The notes: generated from the sequence alone by a model not told the origin. A stretch of 64,000 bases of DNA from Acidiferrobacter thiooxydans (GCF_003333315.1 NZ_PSYR01000001.1:456001-520000); one strand, 5' to 3'; positions 37,447 to 49,208 are shown, counted from the first letter of the stretch. A program made the numbers and translations.

Positions 37447-38802
37447 TTAAACCGAGCCAGTGGTCCGCGTGTCAAAGGTCGGGGCCATGATGGCGGTGAG
37501 ATCGTGAGTGCCGGTCGCGACGATGCGGCAGTCCACGAAATCCCCAGGCGGGGCGTCGCCTGCGGTCACGCGGATTACGCCGTCGATCTCGGGGGCCTCG
37601 GCATAGCTGCGGCCGATCAGGCCGTCCTCGGTCCGTTCATCGATCAACACGCGACAGGTTTGGCCGATGCGCGTCTTCAGGCGTTCCGCGCTCAAGGCCG
37701 CCTGGTGGGCCATGAGCCGTTCGAGGCGCGCGTGCTTGATGTCCTCCGGAACGGGGTTCGGCAGGGCATTGGCCGCTGCCCCTTCTACCGCGGAATAGGC
37801 GAATGCCCCGAGACGATCGATCCCGGCGTCTTCGATGAATGCGAGCAAGGTCTCAAACTCGGCCTCAGTCTCGCCGGGGAAGCCGACGATGACCGTGCTT
37901 CGCAAGACCAGGTCGGGTCGCGCCGCGCGCCATGCCTTGACGCAGGCGCTCGGGTGCGCGCGCCCCGCCGGCCGGCGCATGGCGGTCAGCACGCGGGGGT
38001 GCGCATGCTGGAACGGGACATCAAGGTAGGGCAGTACGCCGTCGATATCGAGAAGCGGAAGGATCTCCTCTACGCTTTTATAGGGGTAGACATAGTGGAG
38101 CCGCACCCATACCCCGAGCCTTGCGAGCTCGTGGACGAGCCCCGGGAACGACATCTTGACCGGCCGACCGCCGGCAAACCCCACGCGATGTTTCTGATCG
38201 ACACCATAGGCGCTGGTGTCTTGCGAGACGATCAGCAGTTCCTTGACGCCGGCCTCCACCAAGCGTTCGGCCTCGGCCACGATATCGCCCAATGGGCGAC
38301 TGACGAGGGTACCGCGCAATGACGGGATGATGCAAAACCGGCAGTTATGGTGGCAGCCTTCCGATATCTTCAGGTAGGCATAGTGGCGCGGTGTCAGTTT
38401 GATGCCTTGTGGGGGTACGAGGTCAACGAATGGGTCGTGAGGCTTCGGTAGATGGGCATGCACGGCGGCCATGACCGCCGGCTCGTCATGCGGTCCGGTG
38501 ACGGCCAGGACCTTGGGATAGCGCGCGCGGATGAGGTCGGCCTTGACGCCCAGACACCCCGTGACGATCACGCGCCCATTGTCGGCCATCGCCTCGCCTA
38601 TGGCGTCAAGGGATTCCGTGACGGCGGCCTCAATGAATCCGCAGGTATTGACGATGACGAGATCGGCATCGTCGTAGGAGGCGGCGGTGTGGTAGCCCTC
38701 GCTACGCAGTCGCGTCAGTATCTGCTCCGAGTCGACCAGGGCCTTGGGGCAGCCAAGGCTTACAAAGCCGACCTGAGGGGGCGCGGATGGCGGACGCGGC
38801 AT
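37447..38802 (-). CDS. rimO: Ribosomal protein S12 methylthiotransferase RimO
   Basis: A 451-residue radical-SAM enzyme that methylthiolates Asp88 of S12. The N-terminal UPF0004 domain ([34 protein letters not shown]) is followed by the SAM cluster motif in [20 protein letters not shown] and a C-terminal TRAM domain. The [11 protein letters not shown] signature separates it from MiaB. ATG 38802 is chosen; the open frame upstream to 39180 is antisense to the CopD-like gene. Confidence 0.96.
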   Translation of the reverse strand: MPRPPSAPPQVGFVSLGCPKALVDSEQILTRLRSEGYHTAASYDDADLVIVNTCGFIEAAVTESLDAIGEAMADNGRVIVTGCLGVKADLIRARYPKVLAVTGPHDEPAVMAAVHAHLPKPHDPFVDLVPPQGIKLTPRHYAYLKISEGCHHNCRFCIIPSLRGTLVSRPLGDIVAEAERLVEAGVKELLIVSQDTSAYGVDQKHRVGFAGGRPVKMSFPGLVHELARLGVWVRLHYVYPYKSVEEILPLLDIDGVLPYLDVPFQHAHPRVLTAMRRPAGRAHPSACVKAWRAARPDLVLRSTVIVGFPGETEAEFETLLAFIEDAGIDRLGAFAYSAVEGAAANALPNPVPEDIKHARLERLMAHQAALSAERLKTRIGQTCRVLIDERTEDGLIGRSYAEAPEIDGVIRVTAGDAPPGDFVDCRIVATGTHDLTAIMAPTFDTRTTGSV

Positions 38803-38852
38803 GGACGGGCTTCCTGGATGGGTCTTTAGGTCTAACGGAGTCGGGGCGCGTT

Positions 38853-39302
38853 TCAGTTGGCGCCGACGAGGGCCACGAATATGGTGATAAGGCCGAGCCC
38901 CATGTTGATTGCCACCAATCGACGGATCTGCGTGAGGGCATGTCCGGCCTTTACGAGGTCGCCGCTCCCAACCCCCTGTCGCAGGCGCCGGTAGGGGGCG
39001 AAAAAGAGATGGAGGTACAGCAGGATCATGATGACGCCGAGTGCCTGCATGATATTGACATAGGGAGGTAGGGCGGCCATGCCCCCAAAGCGGGCGATGG
39101 CCAGATAGTAGCCGCTTGCCGGCAAGAGGACGACCGCGGCCCACACCCAAGGGAAGAAGCGGCCGAACGTCCGCGCCCACAGGGGCAGTCTATGGGCCGC
39201 CTCCAGCGGTTGGGCGGCGGGCCGCAGGATCATGTACGCAAAGAACATCCCCCCCACCCATAGCATGGCGAGCAACCCATGGATCGCGATCAGATAAGAC
39301 AT
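38853..39302 (-). CDS. CopD-family small integral membrane protein
   Basis: A 149-residue protein with four hydrophobic segments (about 4-24, 48-70, 78-100 and 125-147). The histidine in the first span ([19 protein letters not shown]) is typical of CopD-like and DUF2269-type membrane proteins. ATG 39302 follows GAGGTGG. The role is unknown; copper handling or heme-linked redox has been suggested for relatives. It lies 50 bases upstream of rimO and is divergent from exbB. Confidence 0.75.
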   Translation of the reverse strand: MSYLIAIHGLLAMLWVGGMFFAYMILRPAAQPLEAAHRLPLWARTFGRFFPWVWAAVVLLPASGYYLAIARFGGMAALPPYVNIMQALGVIMILLYLHLFFAPYRRLRQGVGSGDLVKAGHALTQIRRLVAINMGLGLITIFVALVGAN

Positions 39303-39490
39303 AAAGGCACCACCTCGCATAAAATCCTCCCCCTCATACGCAAGTCGACCCCGGCTGTCAATCGCCGCGGCCGCATATCTCTCCCGGCATGCTGGCCGCC
39401 ACACCCGGTCCGTGTCATCGAACTGTCATCTACACGCCAAACGCAGGTCATATAAGGACGTCATCGTGTCGCCTTTACGGAGGATTGGCG

Positions 39491-40183
39491 ATGACTCTTC
39501 AGTATTTGATCCATCTCGCGAACTATTCGGATGGCGTACTCTATCTCATGGTCGTGATTCTCACGATCGCGCTGGCGGTCATCATTGATCGCTCGTGGTA
39601 TCTGCGGCGTACGCTGCTCGAGGGCAACAGTCTCGTCGAACGGCTCGGTGCCCAAAAGGAGGCGACACGCGCGCAGCTGTCGGCGCTGGCGGCCACGGCC
39701 CCTAACCTTCCAGAGGCCATCCTGCTCGATGTGGCGGCCCGCCACATGGGGGTCACGAGCAGCGAGCAGCTCGCCAACCGGCTCGATGAGGCCACCCTGC
39801 GCCTGGCCCCGGCCCTCGACAAGCGTTTGTGGATCCTCGATACCATCGTGACCCTGGCACCGCTTTTGGGGCTTTTCGGGACGATCGTAGGCATGTTCCA
39901 TGCGTTCTCCGTGCTGTCGGCGCCCGGGCATGCCCCTACGGCCGTGACCGGCGGCATCGCCGATGCTCTGGTGGCCACCGCCTCGGGGCTATTCGTGGCC
40001 ATGACCGGTCTGTTGGCCTTCAATGGCCTCAATAACAAGGTGCGCGTAGTCTTGCATCAGCTCGACATCGTAAAGACCATGCTCTTGAATCGCATGGACG
40101 GCGCCCCGGTCAATATCGCCTCTGATGGTGAGCCTGCAGTCGACCACGGCACGGCGCGCGCACGTATGGCGAAATCCTCATGA
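39491..40183 (+). CDS. exbB: ExbB/TolQ/MotA-family proton channel protein
   Basis: A 230-residue inner-membrane protein with three spans (about 16-34, 112-135 and 155-177). LAPLLGLFGTIVGMFHAF and the GGIADALVATASGLFVAM block are the MotA/TolQ/ExbB signatures. It works with ExbD to energise TonB from the proton gradient. ATG 39491 is preceded by GGAGGA. It overlaps exbD by 4 bases. Confidence 0.93.
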   Translation: MTLQYLIHLANYSDGVLYLMVVILTIALAVIIDRSWYLRRTLLEGNSLVERLGAQKEATRAQLSALAATAPNLPEAILLDVAARHMGVTSSEQLANRLDEATLRLAPALDKRLWILDTIVTLAPLLGLFGTIVGMFHAFSVLSAPGHAPTAVTGGIADALVATASGLFVAMTGLLAFNGLNNKVRVVLHQLDIVKTMLLNRMDGAPVNIASDGEPAVDHGTARARMAKSS

Positions 40184-40578
40184 AGATGCGGTATTTCGAG
40201 ACCAAGAAGGGCCGCATCGAGTTGATCCCTATGATCGACGTGATGTTTTTCCTGCTGGTCTTTTTCATGATCCTGACCCTGCGCATGATACCCGATCACG
40301 GCCTCGGGCTCGCGCTGCCGCAGGCCAGTACCGCCAAGGTACTTCCCAGGCCGCAGATCCTGATCAGCCTGACCGCCAATGGCAAGGTGCATGTCCAGGG
40401 CCATGTGGTTGCGCGTGCCGCCTTGACGCGCCTCTTGTCGCAACGCGTGGGTGGGCGACGCGCGGATGTCACGATCGCGGCCGCCAAGAACGTGCCCTTT
40501 CAGGATTTCGTGGCGGTCATGAGTGCGGCGCGCAAGGCCGGCGTGGCCAGCATCGGCATCGCCGCGCATCAGCGTTGA
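40180..40578 (+). CDS. exbD: ExbD/TolR-family protein
   Basis: A 132-residue protein with one N-terminal span; the conserved membrane Asp is in LIPMIDVMFFLLVFFM. The periplasmic domain follows. It overlaps exbB by 4 bases and precedes tonB by 19 bases, so the three form one energy-transducing unit. Confidence 0.93.
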   Translation: MKMRYFETKKGRIELIPMIDVMFFLLVFFMILTLRMIPDHGLGLALPQASTAKVLPRPQILISLTANGKVHVQGHVVARAALTRLLSQRVGGRRADVTIAAAKNVPFQDFVAVMSAARKAGVASIGIAAHQR

Positions 40579-40597
40579 TACGGACGGGAATGGTCTC

Positions 40598-41305
40598 ATG
40601 AGCGCCTCATCGCTGCCTATCGCCTCGCCCATGCCCGAGAAGCGGTTTTCCTTCCTGCGGGCGACCCTGCTGGCGGTGGTTCTGGAGGGGCTTTTATGCG
40701 CCAGCCTCCTGGCCATGGGGCATGCCAAGCCCAAGACCGTGGGGCTGCGCCGTAAGCCCATGGCCGTGCACTTCGTCACCTTGCCCAAGCCGCCTAAGCC
40801 GCACGTCCGACCCAAGCCGCCTCCGCCGCATCCTGTGGTCCGGCCGAAGCCTCAGCCCGTGCCGCCCAAGCCCCGGCCGATCGTGCACCATCGCCCGGTG
40901 CCGTTGCCGACACCCGTGAAAAAGGTGCCGCCGCCGAGGCCCAAGGTCGTACCGCGTCCGCCCACGCCGCCACCGCCACCGCCGCCTTCCCCGGCGGTCG
41001 TGGCCCAGGCCGTCGATCGCTACGCGGTGATGCTGCGCACGCGTATCCAGCAGGGTCTTGTCGTGCCGCCGCGTGTGGCGGCGTTGCGATTGTCCGGCAA
41101 GGCCGTGGTGGCCTTCGAATTGACCCCTGCCGGTCGCCTCTTGTGGGTGCGTATCATGCGATCGAGCGGCATTGGCGCGATCGATCGGGCGGCCCTGGCG
41201 GCGGTACGAGATCGCAGTTACCCGCCGTTTACAAAGAGCATGCCCCGCCGTCCGACGGTGTTTCGCGTGCGCGTGGGCTTAAACGACGGGCGGCATCGCT
41301 TCTAA
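40598..41305 (+). CDS. tonB: TonB energy transducer
   Basis: A 235-residue protein with an N-terminal anchor (about 22-42), a classic Pro/Lys/Arg-rich spacer from about 60 to 132 (repeated KPPKP-type units and a run of prolines) and a C-terminal TonB domain (GKAVVAFELTPAGRLLWVRI). ATG 40598 has GACGGGAATGG upstream. Its stop codon overlaps that of the convergent pgl by 4 bases, leaving no room for a separate terminator. Confidence 0.92.
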   Translation: MSASSLPIASPMPEKRFSFLRATLLAVVLEGLLCASLLAMGHAKPKTVGLRRKPMAVHFVTLPKPPKPHVRPKPPPPHPVVRPKPQPVPPKPRPIVHHRPVPLPTPVKKVPPPRPKVVPRPPTPPPPPPPSPAVVAQAVDRYAVMLRTRIQQGLVVPPRVAALRLSGKAVVAFELTPAGRLLWVRIMRSSGIGAIDRAALAAVRDRSYPPFTKSMPRRPTVFRVRVGLNDGRHRF

Positions 41306-42009
41306 GGGGCGCTATCCACGCACAGCGCCTGCCCGGCGGCGCGATCCAGCCAAAACTCGACGGGGGCCTCTGCCATGAGGCGCGCCAGCGGGGTCTGCGC
41401 CCCGGGTACCAGGCTCGCGCGCAAGGCGCGGGCCTTGGCGGCCCCCTGCGCCAGGACGATGCGCCGGCGCGCCGCCGCCAAGGCCGGCAGGGTCAGGGTG
41501 ATACGGGCGACGCGATCCGCGGTCGCCGGCACCGCCTCGGCGATACGGGTAGTGGCGCCTATGGCCCCGGGAAACAGCGAGGCGATATGGCCGTCCGGCC
41601 CGACACCCAACAGCACGATGTCGAGGGCCCGTCCACCCGCCGCCGCGCGTCTTAGCAGGTCATCGTACGCATCCGCCGCTGCCTGCGCCCCAAGCTCGCC
41701 GGGGATACGATGGATGAGCGCGCCGGGCGGGGCCTTTGAGAGCCACGGGAGATGGGCGAGGCGATAGTTGCTGGCCGGGTCCTCCGGACCGACCGCGCGT
41801 TCATCGCTGAAGAAAATCTCGAGTCCCTGCCAGGGGAGGGTGTCGGCACGACCGCCCAGTTCCTCATACAGGCGGCGCGGGGTGGACCCACCGGCCAGGG
41901 CGATGCGTAACGGCCGGGCGTGCGCCCAGGCGGCCTGGATCTCGACTGTGAGGCGATCGGCCAGGGCCCGTGCCAGGTCCTGATCGTCGTCGGCGATGGT
42001 AAAGATCAT
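41302..42009 (-). CDS. pgl: 6-phosphogluconolactonase
   Basis: A 235-residue enzyme hydrolysing 6-phosphogluconolactone. Motifs are [36 protein letters not shown], and [19 protein letters not shown] 42009 overlaps the zwf stop (ATGA), showing co-translation with the enzyme that makes its substrate. Confidence 0.95.
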   Translation of the reverse strand: MIFTIADDDQDLARALADRLTVEIQAAWAHARPLRIALAGGSTPRRLYEELGGRADTLPWQGLEIFFSDERAVGPEDPASNYRLAHLPWLSKAPPGALIHRIPGELGAQAAADAYDDLLRRAAAGGRALDIVLLGVGPDGHIASLFPGAIGATTRIAEAVPATADRVARITLTLPALAAARRRIVLAQGAAKARALRASLVPGAQTPLARLMAEAPVEFWLDRAAGQALCVDSAP

Positions 42010-43523
42010 GAGGATGGCACCGGGGGGTCGAGGGGGTGCCATGAGCGGCCGTCGGCGCGTATGAGCGCATCGGCCACTTCGGGTCCGTCACTGCCGGCCG
42101 CATAGTTGGGGAAGTCGGGGGGCGGGTCTTGCGCCCAGGCCTCAAGGATCGGGGTCACGAAGCGCCATGCCTCTTCGACGGAGTCGCGGCGCGCGAACAG
42201 GGCGGCATAGCCGCGCATGGCGTCGGTCAGCAGCCGCTCATAGGCGAGCGGCATCTCGCCATCGTAATAATTGCCATAGGCAAAACGCATGCGGGCGTGG
42301 TCGACCTGAGTCTCGTTGCGAGGGGCCTTGATGGCAAAGCCCAGGCTGATGCCCTCATGGGGCTGAATGCGCAGTACCAGCCGGTTAGGCTCTATGCGCG
42401 AGCACACCTGATCCTGCCCGAAGAGGCAAAACGGGATCTGGCGGAACTGGATCACGACCTCCGTCGAGGAGTGGCGTAGGCCCTTGCCGGTGCGGATATA
42501 GAAGGGCACACCCTGCCAGCGCCAGTTGTCGACGAATACCCGCAGCGCCACATAGGTCGGGACCGACGATTGGGGATCGACGCCGGGCTCGGCCCGATAG
42601 GCCTTCAGGGCCCCATCCGCGCTCGCTCCGTACTGCCCCCGTGCGGTGGCGGCGGCCACATCCTCGCGACCGGCGAAACGCCGGAGGGCACGGAACACCT
42701 CGGTCTTTTTGTCGCGCACAGCATCGGCATTGAATGACAGGGGGGGTTCCATCGCCACCAGGCTCAAGACCTGCAGGAGATGGTTTTGCACCATGTCGCG
42801 CAAAACGCCGGTCTCTTCGTAGTAACTCCCGCGGCCCTCGATGCCCAAGGTCTCCGCGGCCGTGATCTGGACGTGATCGATGTGGACGCGATTCCACAGG
42901 GGCTCGAATATGGCGTTCGCAAACCGGAACACCAGGATGTTCTGGACGGTCTCCTTACCGAGATAGTGGTCGATCCGGTAGACCTGATCCTCGCGGAACA
43001 CGCTGGCGATCTCATCGTTCAGGGCTATCGCGCTGTCGAGGTCGCGACCGAAGGGTTTTTCGACCACGAGGCGCGTAAACGGGCAGTCGTCGACCTTGTT
43101 GATCATCTCCGCCCCCTGAAGCTGGCGGACGAGCAGCGGATAGCTGCTCGGCAAGGTTGCGAGATAGAAGATCCGGTTTCCTTGCGTGTCGTGGCGGTGA
43201 TCGATCTCGCGTAGGGACATGTTCAGCCGCTGGAACAGGGTCTGGTCGGTGAAATGTCCGGCCTCGTAATAAAGGCGTTCGGCAAAGCCCTGCCACTGTT
43301 GATCATCCGGGGGGCTTGCGCAAAACATCGTACAGGCCTCGCGCATGAGCGCACGGAACTGCTCGTGCGACAAAGGCCTGCGGCTCGCGCCCAGGATCGC
43401 GAAGCCCTTGGGGAGCAGGCCTTTGGCGTGGAGCCGAAAGAGCGCCGGCACGAGTTTGCGCCGGGCGAGATCGCCGGTGGCTCCAAATATGAGGAGTACG
43501 CAGGATTGTGGGACTTCTGTCAT
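42006..43523 (-). CDS. zwf: Glucose-6-phosphate 1-dehydrogenase
   Basis: A 505-residue NADP-dependent enzyme opening the oxidative pentose phosphate pathway. [18 protein letters not shown] is the nucleotide site, and [13 protein letters not shown] carries the catalytic residues (RIDHYLGKE signature). ATG 43523 is preferred; an upstream extension to 43601 is low-complexity. zwf-pgl run opposite to rpe, which lies across a 304-base gap. Confidence 0.97.
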   Translation of the reverse strand: MTEVPQSCVLLIFGATGDLARRKLVPALFRLHAKGLLPKGFAILGASRRPLSHEQFRALMREACTMFCASPPDDQQWQGFAERLYYEAGHFTDQTLFQRLNMSLREIDHRHDTQGNRIFYLATLPSSYPLLVRQLQGAEMINKVDDCPFTRLVVEKPFGRDLDSAIALNDEIASVFREDQVYRIDHYLGKETVQNILVFRFANAIFEPLWNRVHIDHVQITAAETLGIEGRGSYYEETGVLRDMVQNHLLQVLSLVAMEPPLSFNADAVRDKKTEVFRALRRFAGREDVAAATARGQYGASADGALKAYRAEPGVDPQSSVPTYVALRVFVDNWRWQGVPFYIRTGKGLRHSSTEVVIQFRQIPFCLFGQDQVCSRIEPNRLVLRIQPHEGISLGFAIKAPRNETQVDHARMRFAYGNYYDGEMPLAYERLLTDAMRGYAALFARRDSVEEAWRFVTPILEAWAQDPPPDFPNYAAGSDGPEVADALIRADGRSWHPLDPPVPSS

Positions 43524-43827
43524 GGCTTGACCTCTGCCTTGGAGGCCCGGGGCGCCTGGCAAGACGCCGCGTCCGGGCTCTCGTTGTGGACGGCCGGGCA
43601 CTGTGCGCGGCCCGGGGATCGCGCGTCACCGGCTGGGCGCATCACCACCCCCCGATCCCGCGGCTCGTCCGATCCGGCGCCCATGGGTTACGGCCCGCAT
43701 GGCGCGCCGGGAAATACCCCCTCCCAGAACCATAGAGCAGCCTCGCGCCCCCGTCGAGGGCCTGGCACGGGTGCTGCAAATCGGCGCGCTATCGGGTACA
43801 TTGCCGACTTTAGCTCTGGGGCCATGC
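43524..43827. other. Divergent zwf / rpe control region
   Basis: It separates two divergent sugar-phosphate operons and must hold both promoters. A small hairpin (CCGGGC/GCCCGG, about 43592-43617) is visible. No confident promoter boxes or regulator site were seen. Confidence 0.35.
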
Positions 43828-44496
43828 ATGCGCGACTTCAAGATTGCACCTTCGATTCTTTCCGCCGACTTCGCCCGTCTCGGCGAGGAGGTCCATTCCG
43901 TGTTGGCGGCGGGCGCCGATATCGTCCACTTCGATGTCATGGACAACCATTATGTGCCCAACCTGACGATCGGCCCACTGGTCTGCGAGGCCCTGCGCAA
44001 GAACGGGGTCAAGGCCGACATCGATGTACATCTCATGGTCAAGCCCGTCGATCGCCTCATCCCGGATTTCGCGAAGGCCGGGGCGACCTACATCACCTTC
44101 CATCCGGAGGCGAGCGAGCACGTCGACCGGTCTTTGAGTCTTATCAAGGATAGCGGCTGTCGCTGTGGTCTCGTATTCAACCCCGCGACCCCCCTTGGCT
44201 ATCTGGATTATGTCATGGACAAGGTCGACATGATCCTGATCATGTCGGTCAATCCCGGTTTTGGAGGCCAAAGTTTCATCCGTTCCGCGCTTGACAAGCT
44301 GCGTGCGGTGCGCGCGCGCATCGATGCTAGCGGACGCCCGATACGCCTCGAGATAGACGGTGGCGTGAAGATCGACAACATACGCGAGATCGCGGCCGCG
44401 GGTGCCGACACCTTTGTGGCCGGCTCCGCGATCTTTGGTACACCCGACTACCGGGCCACCATTCAAAAGATGCGTGAGGAGCTCGCGAAGGCATGA
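43828..44496 (+). CDS. rpe: Ribulose-phosphate 3-epimerase
   Basis: A 222-residue TIM-barrel enzyme interconverting ribulose-5-P and xylulose-5-P. Signatures are [52 protein letters not shown] and LEIDGGV. ATG 43828 gives the family N-terminus. It overlaps gph by 4 bases. Confidence 0.97.
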   Translation: MRDFKIAPSILSADFARLGEEVHSVLAAGADIVHFDVMDNHYVPNLTIGPLVCEALRKNGVKADIDVHLMVKPVDRLIPDFAKAGATYITFHPEASEHVDRSLSLIKDSGCRCGLVFNPATPLGYLDYVMDKVDMILIMSVNPGFGGQSFIRSALDKLRAVRARIDASGRPIRLEIDGGVKIDNIREIAAAGADTFVAGSAIFGTPDYRATIQKMREELAKA

Positions 44497-45200
44497 CGGT
44501 ATTCCCGCTGGCGGCGCTCTTGTTCGATCTGGATGGTACCTTGGTCGATACCGCCCCGGATCTCGCTGATGCCGCCAACCACATGCTGACAAGCCTCGGG
44601 CGTCCGGTGTGTGATGAGGCGACCGTGAGCGGGTGGATCGGCGACGGGGTGCCGCGGCTCATTAAGAGGGCCTTGACGGGCGAGCGCTTCGGCGAACCGG
44701 ACGCGGCGCTGTTTGCGCGGGCGCAGGCCCTCTATGACGCCTACTACGAGACCCACGTCGCCGATCGCAGCCGCCTGTATCCGGGTGTTGCGCAGACCCT
44801 GGCGGATCTGCGCGCCGACGGGTTTCGCATGGCCTGCGTGACCAACAAGGCCGGGCGTTTCGCAAGGCCCTTGTTGGGGGCCTTGGGTATCGCGGGCTAT
44901 TTCGATGTCGTGCTCTGTGGGGACGAACTCGCACGCGCAAAGCCCGACCCCTTGCCGCTGGTGACGGCCTGTGAGCGTCTGGGTGTCATCCGTGACGGGG
45001 CGGTGCTGGTAGGGGATTCCGGAAACGACATGCGCGCGGCGAAGGCCGCCGGCATGCCGGCACTGGCGGTTACCTACGGTTATCATCACGGTGCCGACCT
45101 CGTGGCGCTTGGCGCCGCGGCTATGACCCCGACGTTCGACGGTATCCGGAATTTCCTTCGCTTCGAGGGGCGCTTCTTGTGCGCGCAGGCCCTGCCATGA
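44493..45200 (+). CDS. gph: Phosphoglycolate phosphatase
   Basis: A 235-residue HAD-superfamily phosphatase. Motif I is [15 protein letters not shown], motif II is ACVTNKAG, and motif III/IV is [16 protein letters not shown]. It removes phosphate from 2-phosphoglycolate, the toxic by-product of RuBisCO oxygenation. Overlap with rpe links it to carbon fixation. It is followed by trpE after 69 bases. Confidence 0.93.
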   Translation: MTVFPLAALLFDLDGTLVDTAPDLADAANHMLTSLGRPVCDEATVSGWIGDGVPRLIKRALTGERFGEPDAALFARAQALYDAYYETHVADRSRLYPGVAQTLADLRADGFRMACVTNKAGRFARPLLGALGIAGYFDVVLCGDELARAKPDPLPLVTACERLGVIRDGAVLVGDSGNDMRAAKAAGMPALAVTYGYHHGADLVALGAAAMTPTFDGIRNFLRFEGRFLCAQALP

Positions 45201-45269
45201 CAGACCTCGGCCGTCGATGGCGCCTTAAGGGAACGATGACCATCCCGTACCCCTTGAGGAATCTCTATC

Positions 45270-46802
45270 ATGCCAGAAAAGCGTTGTTTGACATTTGATG
45301 CCGTGGGCGGCCGATTCGCCCCCGTCATTCGCGAGGTGCCCGCCGACCTTGATACCCCGTTGAGTTGCTACCTGAAGCTCGCGCAGGGTCGGTATTCCTA
45401 TTTGCTTGAGTCCGTGCAGGGGGGCGAGAAATGGGGTCGATACTCGCTGATCGGCCTGCCCGCGCGGATCTGCCTGCGTATGTTCGGGCGCGAGGTGACA
45501 ATCGAGCGCGACGGGGCGATCATCGAGCGCGGGCAGACGGACGACATCCTGGCCACGGTACGGGCCTTCAAGGCGCGTTTCGAGGTATTGCCGGATGCCG
45601 CGCTCCCAAAGTTTCACGGGGGGCTGGTCGGGTATTTTGGATACGAAACGGTCCGCCACATCGAGCCGACCTTGGGCGAAAACGCAAAGCCCGACGAGAC
45701 CGGCGGTCCCGACGCCTTGTTCCTGGTGAGCGAGGATGTGGTTGTTTTCGACAATCTGCGCGGTACCCTATCCCTGGTCGTGCATGCCGATATCGCCGAG
45801 GGCGAGGCCGGCCGGCTGCGCGCCGAGCGGCGCCTCGATGAGCTCGAGGGGGCCTTGCGCGAGCCGATAGCGACCCCGATGTTTCTTCCCGGGTCGAAGC
45901 GTGCCGTGCGCGAGGAGGATTTTGTTTCGGGGTTCACGCAGGCAGGTTTCGAGGCGGCGGTGGAGCGCTCGCGCGCCTATATCGCCGCCGGCGATATCAT
46001 GCAGGTGGCGCTGTCGCAAAGGCTGTCTGCGCCGGCGGCCTTCACCCCGCTCGATCTCTATCGGGCGCTGCGCCGCATCAACCCCTCGCCCTACATGTAC
46101 CTGTTCGATCTCGGTGAATTTCATGTCGTCGGATCGTCACCCGAGATCCTGGCCAAGCTCGAAGGCCGCGAGGTGGTGGTGCGACCCATCGCGGGCACTC
46201 GTCCACGCAGCCAGGACGGGGAGAAGGACGCGGCGTTGGCCGCCGAGCTCCTGGCAGACCCGAAGGAGAGGGCCGAACATGTCATGCTCGTCGATCTCGG
46301 ACGCAACGACGTCGGGCGCGTGGCCGAAACCGGGAGCGTGGCGGTGACTGATTGCATGACCATAGAACGCTATTCGCATGTCATGCATCTCGTGTCGCAT
46401 GTCACCGGACGCCTGCGCCCGGGTCTCGATGCCTTCGATGTCCTGCGCGCGACGTTCCCAGCAGGGACCTTGACCGGTGCCCCCAAGGTGCGCGCCATGG
46501 AGATCATAGACGAGCTGGAGCCGGTCCGACGCGGGCTGTATGCCGGCGCCGTCGGCTACATCGGTTGGAACGGCAATATGGACATGGCCATCGCCATTCG
46601 TACTGCGGTGGTGCGCAACGGCCGGCTGTTCCTGCAAGTCGGTGCCGGGATCGTGGCGGACTCGATTCCGGAGCGTGAGTGGGAAGAGACCATGAATAAG
46701 GCACGGGCCATGATCAAGGCCGCGGGGCTTGCGGCATCGGGTTTCGGGTCGGGTGACAAGACTTATGAGGGGACAGCAGCGCCCAAGGCAGGTGACCGAT
46801 GA
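45270..46802 (+). CDS. trpE: Anthranilate synthase component I
   Basis: A 510-residue chorismate-using enzyme. The N-terminal tryptophan-feedback motif LLES is present ([17 protein letters not shown]). The chorismate-binding domain shows [45 protein letters not shown] and [13 protein letters not shown] 45270 has no perfect Shine-Dalgarno, though TTGAGGAA lies upstream. It overlaps trpG by 4 bases. Confidence 0.97.
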   Translation: MPEKRCLTFDAVGGRFAPVIREVPADLDTPLSCYLKLAQGRYSYLLESVQGGEKWGRYSLIGLPARICLRMFGREVTIERDGAIIERGQTDDILATVRAFKARFEVLPDAALPKFHGGLVGYFGYETVRHIEPTLGENAKPDETGGPDALFLVSEDVVVFDNLRGTLSLVVHADIAEGEAGRLRAERRLDELEGALREPIATPMFLPGSKRAVREEDFVSGFTQAGFEAAVERSRAYIAAGDIMQVALSQRLSAPAAFTPLDLYRALRRINPSPYMYLFDLGEFHVVGSSPEILAKLEGREVVVRPIAGTRPRSQDGEKDAALAAELLADPKERAEHVMLVDLGRNDVGRVAETGSVAVTDCMTIERYSHVMHLVSHVTGRLRPGLDAFDVLRATFPAGTLTGAPKVRAMEIIDELEPVRRGLYAGAVGYIGWNGNMDMAIAIRTAVVRNGRLFLQVGAGIVADSIPEREWEETMNKARAMIKAAGLAASGFGSGDKTYEGTAAPKAGDR

Positions 46803-47374
46803 TCCTCATGATCGATAACTACGACTCGTTTACCTACAACCTCGTGCAGTATCTGGGCGAATTGGGCCAGGAGGTGCATGTGGCGCGCAATGACCAGATC
46901 TCGCTCGATGAGATCGAGCGTCTGGCACCCGAGCGCATCGTCATCTCCCCGGGCCCGTGCACGCCGAACGAGGCCGGGATATCGCTGGATCTCATCATGC
47001 GCTTCGGCGAGCACATACCGGTGCTCGGCGTGTGTTTGGGGCATCAGAGCATAGGGCAGGCCTTCGGCGGGCGGGTGGTACGTGCGGGGCGCGTGATGCA
47101 CGGCAAGACCTCGCTCATATCTCATGGAGGGACGGGCGTCTTTCGGGGCCTCCCCGACCCGTTCACGGCGACCCGCTACCACTCGCTCGTGGTGGCCAAG
47201 GATGATCTGCCGGAATGTCTGGAGATCACGGCCGTGAGTCAGGATGACGGCGAGATCATGGGGCTGCGTCACAAATGGTGGCCGGTAGAGGGTGTGCAGT
47301 TCCACCCGGAGTCGATCCTGAGCGAGCATGGCCATGCCTTGCTCGAGAACTTTCTGCGCGGCGCACGCCCGTGA
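46799..47374 (+). CDS. trpG: Anthranilate synthase glutamine amidotransferase subunit
   Basis: A 191-residue class-I glutamine amidotransferase. The nucleophile is C79 ([15 protein letters not shown]), and the His-Glu pair is in VQFHPESIL. It provides ammonia to TrpE. It may also serve p-aminobenzoate synthesis. Overlaps of 4 bases with both trpE and trpD mark one operon. Confidence 0.97.
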   Translation: MILMIDNYDSFTYNLVQYLGELGQEVHVARNDQISLDEIERLAPERIVISPGPCTPNEAGISLDLIMRFGEHIPVLGVCLGHQSIGQAFGGRVVRAGRVMHGKTSLISHGGTGVFRGLPDPFTATRYHSLVVAKDDLPECLEITAVSQDDGEIMGLRHKWWPVEGVQFHPESILSEHGHALLENFLRGARP

Positions 47375-48399
47375 GCGCCCTGACGAACGCCATTGCGCGG
47401 CTCGCCGCCGGGGAAGATCTCCGTGCCGTCGACATGAAGGAGGCCTTGGCGGTGGTCATGGGGGGGGCGGGAACACCGGCGCAGATCGGCGCTTTGCTCA
47501 TGGGCTTGCGCGTGAAGGGCGAGACGGTCGAGGAGATCGTGGCCGTGGCCGAGGTGCTGCGCGATCTGTCTACTCCGGTGACGGTCGCCGATCCCGATCG
47601 CCTGATCGATACCTGCGGGACCGGGGGCGACGGGGCGTCGACATTCAATATCTCGACGGCCACGGCGCTCGTGTGCGCGTGCGCGGGGGCCAAGGTGGCC
47701 AAGCATGGCAATCGATCCGTGTCGAGCCGATCCGGTAGCGCCGATGTGCTCGAGGCCGCGGGCGCCGTCCTCACCCTGACCCCCGCGCAGGTGGCCCAGT
47801 GCATCGATCAGGTCGGTGTCGGCTTTCTCTTTGCCCCGCGCCACCACGAGGCGATGCGTCATGCCGCCGGCCCGCGTCGCGAGCTTGGCATACGCACCCT
47901 CTTCAATATGCTGGGGCCCCTTACCAATCCGGCGCATGCCGCGCGCCAGCTCGTCGGGGTGTTCTCAAGCGACCTCCTGGAGCCGTTTGCCTATGCGCTT
48001 GCCGCCCTTGGCGGCCATCATGCCTTGGTGGTGCACTCCGATGACGGTCTAGACGAGATCAGTCCGGCGGCGGCCACCGAGGTGTGTGAGATGAAAAACG
48101 GGGTGCTCAGCCGTTATCGGCTCGCACCCGCCGATTTTGGGCTGCCGGCCGGGGGGCTCGATGCCCTCAAGGTGGACTCGGCGGACAGCAGTCTCGATGT
48201 GCTACGGCAGGTGCTCTCGGGCCGCGACCAGGGGCCGGCGGCCGTGGCGGTCGCCCTGAACGCCGGTGCCGCGTTGTATGTGGCGGGATTGGTTGCGGAT
48301 ATCCGCACCGGCGTGGCGCATGCGCAGGCCTTGTTGCGGGATGGGCGGCCGGCCGCCAAGCTCGACGAATTCGTGGCCTTTACGCGGGGGCTCGCGTGA
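47371..48399 (+). CDS. trpD: Anthranilate phosphoribosyltransferase
   Basis: A 342-residue enzyme joining anthranilate to [21 protein letters not shown] is the PRPP/diphosphate motif; [19 protein letters not shown] and NMLGPLTNP are also family-specific. GTG 47371 overlaps the trpG stop (GTGA). It overlaps trpC by 4 bases. Confidence 0.97.
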   Translation: MSALTNAIARLAAGEDLRAVDMKEALAVVMGGAGTPAQIGALLMGLRVKGETVEEIVAVAEVLRDLSTPVTVADPDRLIDTCGTGGDGASTFNISTATALVCACAGAKVAKHGNRSVSSRSGSADVLEAAGAVLTLTPAQVAQCIDQVGVGFLFAPRHHEAMRHAAGPRRELGIRTLFNMLGPLTNPAHAARQLVGVFSSDLLEPFAYALAALGGHHALVVHSDDGLDEISPAAATEVCEMKNGVLSRYRLAPADFGLPAGGLDALKVDSADSSLDVLRQVLSGRDQGPAAVAVALNAGAALYVAGLVADIRTGVAHAQALLRDGRPAAKLDEFVAFTRGLA

Positions 48400-49208
48400 A
48401 CGGGGTGTTGGCGCGCATCCTCGCGGACAAGCGTGCCGAGGTGGCGCGTAAGCGTGCGCGCATTGGGCTTGCCGATCTCGAGGCGCGCATCGCCGGCGGC
48501 GCGCCGCCACGAGGATTTGCGGCGTCGCTGGCGCGGGCCGTGGAGCGTGGGCGGCCGGCGGTGATCGCGGAGATGAAGCGCGCCTCACCCAGTCGCGGCA
48601 TGCTGCGCTCGGATCTGGATCCGGCGGCCGTGGCGCGCGCCTATGAACGGGCCGGTGCCGCGGCGCTTTCGGTCCTGACCGACGCCGGCTATTTCGGGGC
48701 CCACGCCGACGACCTCGCGCACGCGCGTGCGGCCTGCGCGCTACCGGTGTTGCGCAAGGATTTCATGGTGGACGGCTACCAGATTGCTGAATCGCGGGCC
48801 ATGGGCGCAGACTGCGTGCTGTTGATCGTGGCGGCCTTGTCTCCGGAGGGGCTCGAGGAGTTGTATGCGGCCTCCCAGGCCTATGGCCTGGACGCCCTGA
48901 TCGAGGTCCATGACGCCAACGAACTCGAGCGCGCCCTGGCGTTGCCCGGCGGGTTGCTCGGTATCAATAACCGCGATCTACGCACCTTCGTCACGACCAT
49001 AGATCGGACACTGGAGCTAGTAGAGTGTGTGCCGCCTGGGCGTTTTGTCATAACGGAGAGCGGGATCCTCGGGCGTGATGAGGTCAGGCGCCTCAAGGCC
49101 GCCGGATTACGCGGTTTTTTGGTGGGCGAGGCGTTCATGGTGGCTGCGGATCCGGGCGCGCGGCTTGCAGAATTGTTTGAGGAGCGGGTCGATGAAAGCA
49201 GTGGTTGA
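48396..49208 (+). CDS. trpC: Indole-3-glycerol phosphate synthase
   Basis: A 270-residue TIM-barrel enzyme. Motifs are VIAEMKRASPSRGMLR, LSVLTDAGYFGAH, VLRKDFMVDGYQI and GINNRDLRTF. It starts at GTG 48396. It is a stand-alone TrpC without a fused TrpF. Its last 17 bases overlap the OsmC-like gene. Confidence 0.97.
   Translation: MNGVLARILADKRAEVARKRARIGLADLEARIAGGAPPRGFAASLARAVERGRPAVIAEMKRASPSRGMLRSDLDPAAVARAYERAGAAALSVLTDAGYFGAHADDLAHARAACALPVLRKDFMVDGYQIAESRAMGADCVLLIVAALSPEGLEELYAASQAYGLDALIEVHDANELERALALPGGLLGINNRDLRTFVTTIDRTLELVECVPPGRFVITESGILGRDEVRRLKAAGLRGFLVGEAFMVAADPGARLAELFEERVDESSG

Noticed and set aside
45201..45269. trp leader peptide / attenuator before trpE
   Set aside because: A weak AAGGG/CCCTT hairpin is present but no short ORF with tandem Trp codons and no T run follows.
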